Assembly (NCBI GenBank): GCA_035649575.1
Contig: DASRJH010000136.1
Coordinates: 1 to 29,826, forward strand
Source: DASVAL01 sp035649575
GTDB taxonomy: Bacteria > Planctomycetota > UBA1135 > UBA2386
Reading direction: 5' to 3'
DNA length: 29,826 nt
In this document: piece by piece, positions 1 to 7,759 of the stretch
How the letters are laid out: each line of letters begins with the position of its first letter
Numbering within the stretch: the first letter of the stretch is position 1
Program-made: the position numbers and the translations under genes
The notes under the pieces: generated by a model
Told to the model about the DNA's origin: nothing
The model's input: only the letters and a program-made list of their open reading frames with translations
Database searches by the model: none

Positions 1-689
1 ACAATGCCTCCCATCCCTTCGTCGTCGTATCGAGCTCGACGTCGCCGACTCGCGGCTGCCACCGCAGAATGACGAGACGCGGTCCGTCGTCCAGGGGGTC
101 CGCAACCACCTTCGCCCCCTCGGGTGCGTCGAGCACCACGAGCGTCTGCGCTTCCGCCGACCGGCCGAGCTCGAGCGTGCGCGTGACAACGCGCGCGGGA
201 CCTTCGATGCCGTAGCCCTCGCGCACGTCCATGTCGCCCGTGCGGTATCCGACCACCACGGTGTTCCCATGCAGCCACATGCCGCGGAAGAAGCCCCACT
301 CGCGTGGCAACGGACCATGTGGAATCGGGCGCGGATCGCCGCAGTCGCCGTTGCGCGCCCAACCAGGACCAACCTTCACCTCGGCGATCTTGCGACCGCG
401 CAGCGACGGCATCGGCCCGTGGGCACCGTCGTAGGCCGTTCCACGCAGTCTCAACCATCCGTCCGCCCAGGCCGCCGACAAGCGCAGCAGTTCGGTGTCG
501 AACGCAACCGCACCTGCGTCCCCGAGCCGGACGACGAGGCCCTTCTCCGTGACGCCGGCCAGTCCGCCCGCCTCGAACGTCGTCATCAGGCCGGGGCCAT
601 AGTCCATCGCATAGGGATCCTCGGGATCCTGCGCGAGCAGAGGTCCGAGCAGGAGCACAGGAACGACGAAGGTGGATGCGTACCGCATG
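1..689 (-). CDS. Secreted DUF6797-like protein, C-terminus cut off by the window edge
   Basis: An open frame with no stop reads from an ATG at 689 to position 1, giving 229 codons. It starts with a clear signal peptide (basic N-terminus, hydrophobic core, cleavage after Leu-Leu-Ala before Gln-Asp), so the product is exported. The next part contains DYGPGLMTTFE, VAFDTELLRLSAAW, LRGTAYDGAHGP, GPGWARNGD, GPLPREWGFFRGMWLHGN and VVGYRTGDMDV. From memory this matches the DUF6797 region of large planctomycete and verrucomicrobial secreted proteins, which often continue into cytochrome c-like or sugar-binding parts. Those parts would lie outside the window. It lies 58 nt downstream of the DUF502 gene on the same strand and may be co-transcribed. 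The biochemical function of the domain is unknown. Gene reality is strongly supported; the family name is from memory. Confidence 0.85.
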
Positions 690-747
690 GGATGCGGCCG
701 ATCTTACGGAACCACAACGCAGCAGCGCGAACGTTCCGGTCTCTTCC

Positions 748-1329
748 TCATGGCGCCCGGCGCGCCACCCCTGCCGTCACGCAGAACCGCAGCGCATCCT
801 CGACGGACATCGCGATCTCCCTGACCCGTTCCCGTGGCACGATCACCGTGAAGCCGCCGATCTGGTAGCTCATCGGCAGGAACACCGCGACCTGGCCGGA
901 GCCGATCCCCTGCAGATCGGAGAAGTCGTCGCGCGTGAGGAACCCGAGCTGAGCGATGCCCTCGACCCGCGTCACGAGCACGACCTTGCGAAACGGGCGC
1001 TCTTCGGCGCTCGCGAACAGCCGCACGACGTCGGCGAGCATGCCGTAGACGGACTTGACAACCGGGATCCGTTCGAGCAGGGCCGTCGCGAACGAGTAGA
1101 TCCGGCGCACGACGAACGAGTACATGAGCAGTCCGATCACCATCAGCAGGGCGACGGACAGCACGAACCCCATTCCGGTCCTGTAGCGCTCCACGGGCAG
1201 AAACAGCAGAACCAGGCTCCGCAGCAGCGCTTCGCCCGCCACGACCGCGGAGCCGACGAGGTAGCCAGTGAGGGCCAACGGGAGGATGGCGGCGAGCCCG
1301 CGGAAGAACAGCTTCACCAGGAACCTCAT
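748..1329 (-). CDS. DUF502 family membrane protein
   Basis: A 193-aa protein with two predicted membrane helices (about residues 10-30 and 52-74) and a soluble C-terminal domain. The conserved stretch after the second helix (residues 87-106, containing ERIPVVKSVYGML) and the FLPMSYQIGG-like segment fit DUF502, a widespread family of two-helix inner-membrane proteins without an established biochemical role. The ATG at 1329 was chosen because homology-like sequence begins exactly there. The frame stays open upstream to 1488, but that extension (53 residues) is not protein-like and runs through the inverted-repeat element. No Shine-Dalgarno is obvious; a GTG two codons upstream is possible. The truncated DUF6797-like gene follows at short distance. 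Confidence 0.88.
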   Translation of the reverse strand: MRFLVKLFFRGLAAILPLALTGYLVGSAVVAGEALLRSLVLLFLPVERYRTGMGFVLSVALLMVIGLLMYSFVVRRIYSFATALLERIPVVKSVYGMLADVVRLFASAEERPFRKVVLVTRVEGIAQLGFLTRDDFSDLQGIGSGQVAVFLPMSYQIGGFTVIVPRERVREIAMSVEDALRFCVTAGVARRAP

Positions 1330-1766
1330 GCGCACAATGTTGCCACCCGGTGCACCGGAACAAACAACTGAGTGCTCTGATGGAGGTCCGCGGCTTTCGA
1401 CCACCGCAACCGCCCGGACGAGGCACCCATTCGCGCTGTGCGGCAAGCACTCCCGCGTAGCCCGCCGAAGGTCGCGGTGAGTGGCCACTTCGGGAGAGTC
1501 ACCTCCATCAGGGTACTCAGTTCCTGGTGTCTCCCGCCTCCGTTGCGCATTGCAGCTCCGCTCGCATGGGTGGATCGGGCCGCGGCCCCCTGGCGGCGAG
1601 TGATTCGCGAACCGCCTGTGTCTTGGGGACGAGACAATCTCTGCCCTTCAGGATGTCGACACATTGCTGGGACGCGCGCAATCGCCTGGTACGCAGCCAC
1701 ATGAAGGCACCTGCTTCCGGTATCCTTGTTGCTGGCGCAAATCGCCCGCAACGACGCTGAGGATTC
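1330..1766. other. Gene-free interval between divergent genes
   Basis: This 437-bp interval separates the DUF502 gene (leftward) from the secreted TPR gene (rightward) and must hold both promoters. Open frames cross it on both strands, but their translations look like shadow sequence: Arg/Ser-rich, without domains or helices. The one distinct object is the structured element at 1366-1522. The remaining 244 bp up to the TPR start show no tRNA, no Rho-independent terminator and no convincing promoter that I can point to. Confidence 0.6.
1366..1522 (+). repeat. 157-nt element closed by a 22-bp inverted repeat; possible structured RNA or MITE-like repeat
   Basis: The 22 bases at 1366-1387 pair with 1501-1522 across a 113-nt interior. 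As DNA the arms differ at two positions (1374/1514 and 1376/1512). In a plus-strand RNA both become G-U wobbles, so the stem is continuous over 22 bp; in a minus-strand RNA both would be A-C mismatches. The interior can form further stems, for example 1465-1470 with 1488-1493 (CCGAAG/CTTCGG) or, as an alternative, 1402-1407 with 1474-1479. I see no target-site duplication at the ends (AAAC against CCTG), which argues weakly against a recent MITE insertion. It matches no RNA family that I recognise. Confidence 0.6.
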
Positions 1767-3653
1767 ATGTTCGCACGATCCCTGTTTGCTATTGCCGCCC
1801 TCCTCTTGCTCGCAGTCCCCATAACAGCGCAACGCGGTGGCTCCACCGGCCGGTCCTCCGGTTCCAGCGCACGTTCCGCACCAGCACCCCGCGCATCGTC
1901 GCCGGCACCGAGGGCATCGGCGCCAGCACCTCGCGCCTCCGCGCCCGCGCCGCGAGTCACTTCAGCCCCCGCACCTCGGCCCTCGTCGGCACCGGCGCGC
2001 CAGTCCGCGCCGGCCAGATCGGCCCCGGCGCCGCGTTCCGCGCCGACGACCCGGTCGATCCCGCCGGCCCGTTCCGCCCCGACGTCGCGTTCCGCCCCCG
2101 CACCTGGTTCGCAGCCATACACCCAGACGCCAGCGCCGCGCGCAACCGCACCGAATCCCAGCGGCCAGCCGCGCACCATCACGCGAAGCGAACCGGCGGC
2201 GAGCCCGAAACCCTCCATGGCGCCGCGATACCAGCCCAGCGATACGAGTCCGAATCCCGCGTCGGACAACCTCAAGCGGCCGTCCTACGAGTCACCGTCA
2301 TACAAGTCGCCGTCCGGGAACATCGGTCGCAGCTCGGACCAGAGCACCGCACCCGGGCGCGTTCGCGCGACGAGCCCCGCGAATCCGGTGACGAAACCCC
2401 GCACCTCGTCCGTCGACACACGATCCGGCCCGATCGACACTCGCTATCGCGCAACGAAGCCTTCGACCAGCAAGCGCCCCGATGCCTCGGCAGCTGGCGA
2501 TCGTCCCGTCGCAACGAAGCCTTCGATGGGGACCAAGAAGAGCAGCCCGCCCGCAGCTGACCGCTATTCACCACGCGACACAGGCAACCAGAAGGGTCGC
2601 AAGGGCGCCGTCGCGTCCTCGAAGGCGGCGACGGGGACCTCGAAGGTAGCGCCATCGGACACGGCGATTTCGAAGAGCCCGCGTCTCGTTCCGCGTTCGG
2701 ACTCGCCTCGACTGCAGCCGCGCACGAACGCGCCGATATCGTCCGGGGCGGTCGGCAGGGTGTCGAGTAGTTCCTGCTTCAGCTCCTCGTGGAACTGCTG
2801 GTGGGACCCGTGCCACCACCACTGGGGATGGCCGCACTGCGGCTGGAACTGGTACGGCGGCTGCGGTTCGTTCTGCTGGGGCTTCAACTGGTGGTACCCC
2901 TGGTGCTGGTACTGCTCGTGTTACTGGAACAGCTGCTACTCGGGTTGGTGGTGGCACACGTATTCGTACCCATACTGCGTCTCGAGCAGCTACTGGTGGT
3001 ACCCGAGCTCGACCTACTGCCCGGCCTACCTCTACGTGCCCAACACCACCGTCGTCGTCGAAGGAGAAGCAGCGGTGTCGAGCGACGAGCCTGCGCAGGC
3101 CGAGCCGATCGCAGCCGGTGGTCGCGAGAGCGCGCAGCCCAGCGAGGTCAAGAGCAGCGAGGTCAACCCCGAGAGCCTGGCCCGCAAGTACGTGGAGCTC
3201 GGCGATTACTACTTCAAAGCGGGGCGCTTCGCCGAGGCCGTCGAGGCCTACAGCAAGGCTCGCAGCTATGCGCCGGACGATGCTTCGGTGCATTTCGTGC
3301 TCGCCGACGCCGTGTTTGCCACGGGCGACTACCACTTCGCCGCCTTCCTGATCGCGGAGGCACTGCGCCTGGAGCCAGGCCTCGCCTCGGCCGAGACCGA
3401 CAAGCGTCTGTTCTACGGCGATCCGAAGGTCTTCGACGAGCAGATGGCAGCGCTCGACCGCTACCTGGACATCAAGCTCTACGACGCACAGGCGCATCTC
3501 GTCCGCGGCTACAACCTCCGCTTCTCGGACAAGAAGGAAGCCGCGATCGCCGCGTTCCGGCGCGTGCTCGAGATCGCCCCCGAGAATCGCGCGGCCCAGG
3601 TCTTCCTCGATGCGCTCGCGCCCAAGGCACCTGAAGCACCGCCGAAGGTCTGA
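1767..3653 (+). CDS. Secreted TPR protein with a Pro/Ala/Arg/Ser arm and a Trp/Cys/Tyr-rich segment
   Basis: A 628-aa exported protein. Residues 1-22 form a signal peptide ending in Ala-Gln. Residues about 24-330 are low complexity: first degenerate APAPRAS-like repeats, then Ser/Pro/Lys/Arg-rich sequence containing a 20-codon repeat (ATKPS at a 60-bp period, DNA around 2451 and 2511). Residues 337-423 are extremely rich in Trp, Cys, Tyr, His and Ser. Residues about 470-620 are TPR-like helices (VELGDYYFKAGRFAEAVEAY, then further degenerate units). The overall impression is a surface or envelope protein: a basic disordered arm that could contact polyanions, an aromatic/cysteine block that could be disulfide-linked or metal-bound, and a TPR scaffold for partners. 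None of these roles is demonstrated and I recognise no named family. Coding is secure from the signal peptide and the clean frame through the TPR part. Confidence 0.88.
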   Translation: MFARSLFAIAALLLLAVPITAQRGGSTGRSSGSSARSAPAPRASSPAPRASAPAPRASAPAPRVTSAPAPRPSSAPARQSAPARSAPAPRSAPTTRSIPPARSAPTSRSAPAPGSQPYTQTPAPRATAPNPSGQPRTITRSEPAASPKPSMAPRYQPSDTSPNPASDNLKRPSYESPSYKSPSGNIGRSSDQSTAPGRVRATSPANPVTKPRTSSVDTRSGPIDTRYRATKPSTSKRPDASAAGDRPVATKPSMGTKKSSPPAADRYSPRDTGNQKGRKGAVASSKAATGTSKVAPSDTAISKSPRLVPRSDSPRLQPRTNAPISSGAVGRVSSSSCFSSSWNCWWDPCHHHWGWPHCGWNWYGGCGSFCWGFNWWYPWCWYCSCYWNSCYSGWWWHTYSYPYCVSSSYWWYPSSTYCPAYLYVPNTTVVVEGEAAVSSDEPAQAEPIAAGGRESAQPSEVKSSEVNPESLARKYVELGDYYFKAGRFAEAVEAYSKARSYAPDDASVHFVLADAVFATGDYHFAAFLIAEALRLEPGLASAETDKRLFYGDPKVFDEQMAALDRYLDIKLYDAQAHLVRGYNLRFSDKKEAAIAAFRRVLEIAPENRAAQVFLDALAPKAPEAPPKV

Positions 3654-3687
3654 GCGAACCCGCCGAACCCGCCCGCAAGGGTCGCCT

Positions 3688-3713
3688 GCGAGCGGTAGCC
3701 GCGCTACGCTCGC
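3688..3713 (+). promoter_or_regulatory. Hairpin ending 3 nt before the acyl-CoA dehydrogenase start codon
   Basis: Bases 3688-3694 and 3696-3699 pair with 3707-3713 and 3703-3706. This gives 11 base pairs with a single bulged G at 3695 and a 3-nt loop. The stem ends three bases before the ATG at 3717 and fills the place where a ribosome binding site would sit. It could act as a weak terminator for the TPR gene (stop at 3653, no U-tract) or as a translational block on the dehydrogenase. GC-rich sequence makes hairpins easily, so function is not established. Confidence 0.4.
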
Positions 3714-3716
3714 GAG

Positions 3717-4892
3717 ATGGCCCGCCGAATCGACACCTACCTCAAGGACCTGGTCAGCGACGACAAGTTCGCCTTCTACGAGACCGTACGGGACTTCGGC
3801 GACACCGAGATCGCCCCGCACCTGCTGCAGTGGGAACGCAGCCACGCTCTCGTGCCCGACGAGTGCCTGCGCGCCATGGGCGAGCTCGGGCTGTTCGGGC
3901 TGCCGATCGCCGAGCAGTACGGTGGCCAGGGTGGTGACCACACCGACCTCGTGTTGATGGGTCTCGCGCTCGGCTACCACAGCCAGTCCGTTGCGATCAC
4001 GCCCGGGGCCGCGATCTCGCTGGGCGCGAAGCCCCTGCAACTCTGTGGCACCGAAGCCCAGAAGAAGGCCCACCTGCCCGCTCTCGCGCGCGGCGAACGC
4101 ATGTTCGTGTTCGGCCTGTCCGAGCCTGGCCGCGGCAGCGACGCGGCAAACCCGCTGGTCACGGCCGTGCGCAAGGGTGGCTCCTGGGTCATCAATGGCG
4201 AGAAGTGCTGGTCGACGAATGCCCGCTGGGCGAGCCACGTAGTCGTGCACGCGCTGACGAACCCGGCGGGACCCAACGGCAAGCGCTCGACGTGCTTCAT
4301 CGTGCCCATGAAGCAGCAAGGGGTCTTCTACCAGGAGATGCAGGGCAAGAAGGTCTGGGAGCAGTCGTCGACGGGCTCGATCATGTTCGAGAACGTGACC
4401 GTGCCCGGCGACGCGATCCTCGGCGTCGAGAACGAGGGCTTCAAGGTGATGGTGACCACTCTGAACGGTGGCCGGCTGTTCATCGCCGCGCTCGCGTTGG
4501 CCTCGCTGGCTTTCGCGCTCGAAAAGTCGCGCACCTACGCCGAAGAACGGATCCAGTTCGACGATCTCCCGATCGGCCGCTTCCAGCGCGTGCAGGACGT
4601 CATCATCGACATGGACATCGCACTCGAGCGCGGGCTCACGTGGCTCATGCACTGCTGCCGTCTCTACGACGAGAACCGGCTGTCGCGCGAGCAGGCGGCG
4701 AAGGTCAAGGTCGACTGCAGCCGCACGGCGAGCGACCTGCTCGTGCTCGCGATGGAGATCTGCGGCGGCGTGTCGTGCTTCGACGAGTTCGGACTGATCC
4801 GCCACCACAACGACCTGTTCGTGACGCGCGTCGGCGAAGGCAGCAACTTCGCTCTCAAGGACCTGATCGTGCGGCCGCTGCGCGCCAAGTGA
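3717..4892 (+). CDS. Acyl-CoA dehydrogenase
   Basis: A 391-aa flavoprotein of the acyl-CoA dehydrogenase family, which oxidises an acyl-CoA to the trans-2-enoyl-CoA with FAD, passing electrons to ETF. It has the normal length and all three parts: N-terminal helical domain (1-125), middle beta domain with the FAD/substrate signature SEPGRGSD (135-142) and WVINGEKCWSTNA (157-169), and C-terminal helical domain with an RIQFDDLPIGRFQ-type motif. E374 in the VGEGSN motif lies where MCAD-type enzymes carry the catalytic glutamate, so the enzyme should be active. The substrate cannot be read from sequence. There is no neighbouring beta-oxidation or ETF gene. It converges on kup with only 19 bp between the stop codons. 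Confidence 0.93.
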   Translation: MARRIDTYLKDLVSDDKFAFYETVRDFGDTEIAPHLLQWERSHALVPDECLRAMGELGLFGLPIAEQYGGQGGDHTDLVLMGLALGYHSQSVAITPGAAISLGAKPLQLCGTEAQKKAHLPALARGERMFVFGLSEPGRGSDAANPLVTAVRKGGSWVINGEKCWSTNARWASHVVVHALTNPAGPNGKRSTCFIVPMKQQGVFYQEMQGKKVWEQSSTGSIMFENVTVPGDAILGVENEGFKVMVTTLNGGRLFIAALALASLAFALEKSRTYAEERIQFDDLPIGRFQRVQDVIIDMDIALERGLTWLMHCCRLYDENRLSREQAAKVKVDCSRTASDLLVLAMEICGGVSCFDEFGLIRHHNDLFVTRVGEGSNFALKDLIVRPLRAK

Positions 4893-4911
4893 GCCGGCTC
4901 GAGACTGGGAG

Positions 4912-6789
4912 TCAGAACTCGACCTGCACGCCGAGCTCGACGACGCGGTTCGCAGGCAGACCGAAGAAGGCGGTCGCCGGCTGCGCGTTTCGCGACAAGA
5001 ACGCGAACAGCAGGCCACGCCAGGCGGACATGTGACGGCGTTTGGCCGGCACGATCGTCTCGCGGCTCAGGAAGAACGTCGTGTCGCTGATGCGGACTTC
5101 GACATCCATCTCCTTCCACAGCTTCACGAGCTCGAGCACGCGCGGCCGTTGCATGAACCCGTACTTGGCCACCATGCGGTGGAAGCCGAGCGGCATCTCT
5201 TCGTAGCTCACGCGCTGGTCTTCCGGCACGTGCGGGTCCTCGGAGACGACGATGGTCAGCAGCAGCACCTGTTCGTGCAGGACCTTGTTGTGCTTGAGAT
5301 TGTGCAGCAAGGCCAACGGCGTGCCCTGGGCACTTCCCGCCATGTAGACCGCGGTGCCCGGCACGCGCAGCGGCGGTTGGCGGCGAAGCCCTTCGAGGAA
5401 CGAGTCGATCGAGAGAGCGCGCGTGCTGTATCGCTCGTAGAGCAGACGCCGCCCCGCCTTCCACGTGTACATCACGGTGAAGATGCACAGCGCGACGAGC
5501 AACGGGAACCAACCGCCGTGTGCGATCTTGGCCAGATTGGCGCCGAAGAACACGAGCTCGAGCAGCGCGAACGCCGTGCACAACACGACCGAGCGCCAGG
5601 CGGACCAGCCGAACACGCGCCTCGCCGCGAAATAGAACAGCGCCGTCGTGATCAGCATCGTCAGCGTGACCGCCATGCCATAGGCGTTGGCCAACGCGCT
5701 CGACGAGCCGAACCCGAGGCACACCCCGATGCAACTCACGGCCAAGAACCAGTTGACGTGTGGCAGGTAGATCTGGCCGCGTTCGTCCGGGGAAGTGTGC
5801 CGGACCTCCATGCGCGGCAGGTAACCGAGTTGGATCGCATGCATCGTGATCGAGAACGTGCCCGCGATGAGCGCCTGCGAAGCGATGCCCGACGCGATCA
5901 CGGACAGCGCCACGAGCGGGTACAGCGCGTATCGCGGCGCCAGCAGGAAGAACGGGTTCTCGGCGCTCGCGGGGTTGCTGAGCAGGAGCCCACCTTGCCC
6001 GAGGTAGTTGAGCAGCAAGGCCGGGAACGCGACGAGGAACCACGCGAGCTGGATCGGCCTCCTCCCGAAGTGCCCGAGATCGGCATACAGCGCCTCGGCG
6101 CCGGTCACGACCAGGAACACCGTGCCCATGACGAGGAACGCATTGAAGCCGTGGTCGATGACGAAAGTGAACGCGTGCCACGGCAGCAGCGACAGCAACA
6201 CTTCGGGCGCCATGGCGATGCCGCGCACGCCGAGCACCGCGAGGGTCGCGAACCAGACGACCATGATCGGACCGAGCACCGCTCCGACCCGCCCCGTGCC
6301 GGCGTTCTGGAAACCGAACAGCACGAGCAGCACGGCGATGCTGATCGGCACGAGGTAGGGCGTGAACATCGGCGTCGCGACCTCGAGACCCTCGATCGCC
6401 CCCATCACCGTGATGCACGGCGTGATGATGCCGTCGCCGTAGAGCAGCGCTGCGCCGAACACACCGAGCGCCATCAGCGCAGCGCGCCGCCGGCTCGTGC
6501 TCTTGGGCGCGCCGAAGGCCAGCGAGAGCAGCGCCAGGATGCCGCCTTCGCCGCGGTTGTCGGCCCGCAGCACGACGGTCACGTACTTGCCGCAGACGAT
6601 GAGCACGAGCGTCCACACGATCATCGACAACACGCCGAGCACGGTGTCGCGGTCGACGCCGACGCCGTGCGAGCTCGCGAAGCACTCCTTCAGCGCATAC
6701 AGCGGACTCGTGCCGATGTCGCCGTAGACGATGCCCAACGCGCCGAGCATCAGTCCCGCCAGGCGGCGATCCGCCGATGGCACGCTCAT
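4912..6789 (-). CDS. kup: Kup-type potassium uptake permease
   Basis: A 625-aa protein, essentially the length of E. coli Kup. The N-terminus has the family signature GIVYGDIGTSPLYALKE (residues about 20-36) in the first membrane helix. About twelve hydrophobic helices follow to roughly residue 440, then a soluble C-terminal domain, the KUP/HAK/KT architecture for proton-coupled K+ uptake across the inner membrane. The start at 6789 puts the signature at the expected distance. A TTGACA-containing promoter lies just upstream (6828-6855), so kup may be transcribed independently of lpxA. The leader would be only about 30 nt, too short for a c-di-AMP riboswitch of the type that controls K+ genes elsewhere. 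Confidence 0.95.
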   Translation of the reverse strand: MSVPSADRRLAGLMLGALGIVYGDIGTSPLYALKECFASSHGVGVDRDTVLGVLSMIVWTLVLIVCGKYVTVVLRADNRGEGGILALLSLAFGAPKSTSRRRAALMALGVFGAALLYGDGIITPCITVMGAIEGLEVATPMFTPYLVPISIAVLLVLFGFQNAGTGRVGAVLGPIMVVWFATLAVLGVRGIAMAPEVLLSLLPWHAFTFVIDHGFNAFLVMGTVFLVVTGAEALYADLGHFGRRPIQLAWFLVAFPALLLNYLGQGGLLLSNPASAENPFFLLAPRYALYPLVALSVIASGIASQALIAGTFSITMHAIQLGYLPRMEVRHTSPDERGQIYLPHVNWFLAVSCIGVCLGFGSSSALANAYGMAVTLTMLITTALFYFAARRVFGWSAWRSVVLCTAFALLELVFFGANLAKIAHGGWFPLLVALCIFTVMYTWKAGRRLLYERYSTRALSIDSFLEGLRRQPPLRVPGTAVYMAGSAQGTPLALLHNLKHNKVLHEQVLLLTIVVSEDPHVPEDQRVSYEEMPLGFHRMVAKYGFMQRPRVLELVKLWKEMDVEVRISDTTFFLSRETIVPAKRRHMSAWRGLLFAFLSRNAQPATAFFGLPANRVVELGVQVEF

Positions 6790-6827
6790 CGGGCGTCACG
6801 CCTGACAGCGAAGAACATGGGCGGACA

Positions 6828-6855
6828 ATCAGACGCCGCTGGCCTGGAGTGTCAA
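6828..6855 (-). promoter_or_regulatory. Sigma70-type promoter candidate for kup
   Basis: On the minus strand a perfect TTGACA (6855-6850) is followed after 16 bp by TCTGAT (6833-6828), which has four of six matches to the -10 consensus. Transcription would begin near 6821, about 30 nt upstream of the kup ATG. The -35 is exact and the geometry good; the -10 is mediocre. There is no experimental support. Confidence 0.45.
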
Positions 6856-6890
6856 GCGAACTCGCGCGCGATCACACGACGCGCTCTCCG

Positions 6891-7694
6891 TCAACTGCCG
6901 TTCGAGGAGGCGCGTTCGTTGCGCGAGCGCGCGAACCCGCGCTTGCCCCCCACGAAGAACTCGAGGAAGCACCTGCCTTCTGGTTCGGTGCCGAGTCGAG
7001 CTTCGTTCAGCGCGTGCTCGGCGCGGCGGCGCAGGTCGCCGGGACCACAATACACGGCGTGGTAGCACCGCTTGAGGTCGGCCACGACTCCCGCAGGCAT
7101 CTTGCTCCGTCGCATGCCGACGAGGTTGAGACCACAGACCTCGTTGCGTTCCACGGCGATGGCGAAAGGTGGCACGTCGTACGAGATCGAGGCGTTGCCG
7201 CCGATCATCGCGCCGCGGCCGATGCGCACGAACTGATGCACTCCAGCACCACCACCGAGGAACACGCCATCGCCGACCTGCACGTGTCCAGCGAGCATCA
7301 CGTTGTTGGCCAGCGTGACGGAGTTCCCGACGGTCGAGTCGTGGCCCACATGGCTATGGGCCATGAGGAAGCAGTCATCCCCGATCGACGTCAGTCCGTT
7401 CGGTGAGGTCGCGCGGTTGATGGTGACCCCCTCGCGCAGGACGCTGCGTGCGCCAATGCGCACGCGCCCCGTCAGCACACCCTCGACTCGCATCTGCGGC
7501 AGGCCGCCGACCACGGCATGGCTGTCGATCAGAGTATTTGGGCCGATGTCGGAGCCCGTGCGTACCACGGCGTGGTCCGCCACATGACAGCCGTCGCCGA
7601 GGGTCACCCCCGGCTCGACGAGCGCGAACGCTCCGATCCGCACATTGCTGCCGAGGTGCACCGAGGCATCGACGACGGCAGTTGGATGGATCAT
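6891..7694 (-). CDS. lpxA: Acyl-[ACP]-UDP-N-acetylglucosamine O-acyltransferase
   Basis: A 267-aa left-handed beta-helix enzyme catalysing the first step of lipid A synthesis: transfer of a 3-hydroxyacyl chain from ACP to the 3-OH of UDP-GlcNAc in the cytoplasm. Hexapeptide repeats run through residues 1-185, followed by the helical C-terminal domain that begins around GLNLVGMRR. The catalytic histidine is H118 in GHDSTVGN, matching H125 of E. coli LpxA; E. coli LpxA is 262 aa. The gene stands apart from lpxD, fabZ and lpxB, which commonly flank it in proteobacteria. It follows the RRM gene by 65 nt and precedes kup by 101 nt. Its presence implies a lipid A-bearing outer membrane, consistent with planctomycetes, many of which keep lpx genes. 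Confidence 0.93.
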   Translation of the reverse strand: MIHPTAVVDASVHLGSNVRIGAFALVEPGVTLGDGCHVADHAVVRTGSDIGPNTLIDSHAVVGGLPQMRVEGVLTGRVRIGARSVLREGVTINRATSPNGLTSIGDDCFLMAHSHVGHDSTVGNSVTLANNVMLAGHVQVGDGVFLGGGAGVHQFVRIGRGAMIGGNASISYDVPPFAIAVERNEVCGLNLVGMRRSKMPAGVVADLKRCYHAVYCGPGDLRRRAEHALNEARLGTEPEGRCFLEFFVGGKRGFARSRNERASSNGS

Positions 7695-7759
7695 GGTCGA
7701 TCCTTTGGGCCGCGGTGCGTCAGCCCGCTCCGCGGCACGGCGTCATGTGCAGGGTACCG

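Noticed and set aside
606..630. Repeated GGGATCCTCGGGATCCTG-type sequence, with a similar piece near 22849
   Set aside because: Both lie in coding sequence and encode Asp-Pro-Glu-Asp-Pro. A short coincidental codon repeat rather than a DNA element.
1366..1522. Classical insertion sequence or MITE call for the inverted-repeat element
   Set aside because: There is no transposase, no target-site duplication at the ends, and only one copy in the window, so I kept it as an unassigned structured element.
1326..1832. 168-codon minus-strand frame covering the inverted repeat
   Set aside because: The translation has no recognisable domain and would overlap the signal peptide region of the divergent TPR gene. 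The repeat is better explained as RNA or DNA structure.
2568..5018. 816-codon open frame on the minus strand opposite the TPR and acyl-CoA dehydrogenase genes
   Set aside because: Antisense shadow caused by high GC. Its translation is Arg/Ala/Val-rich without domains, whereas both plus-strand genes have signal peptides or family motifs.
6790..6890. c-di-AMP (ydaO) riboswitch upstream of kup
   Set aside because: The gap is 101 nt and the likely promoter leaves about 30 nt of leader, far too short for that riboswitch.
4664..7065. Very long open frames on both strands across kup (711 and 677 codons)
   Set aside because: Out-of-frame shadows of kup and lpxA: compositionally biased (Arg/His/Gln/Glu) and no family motif. 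kup itself has the family signature and full length.
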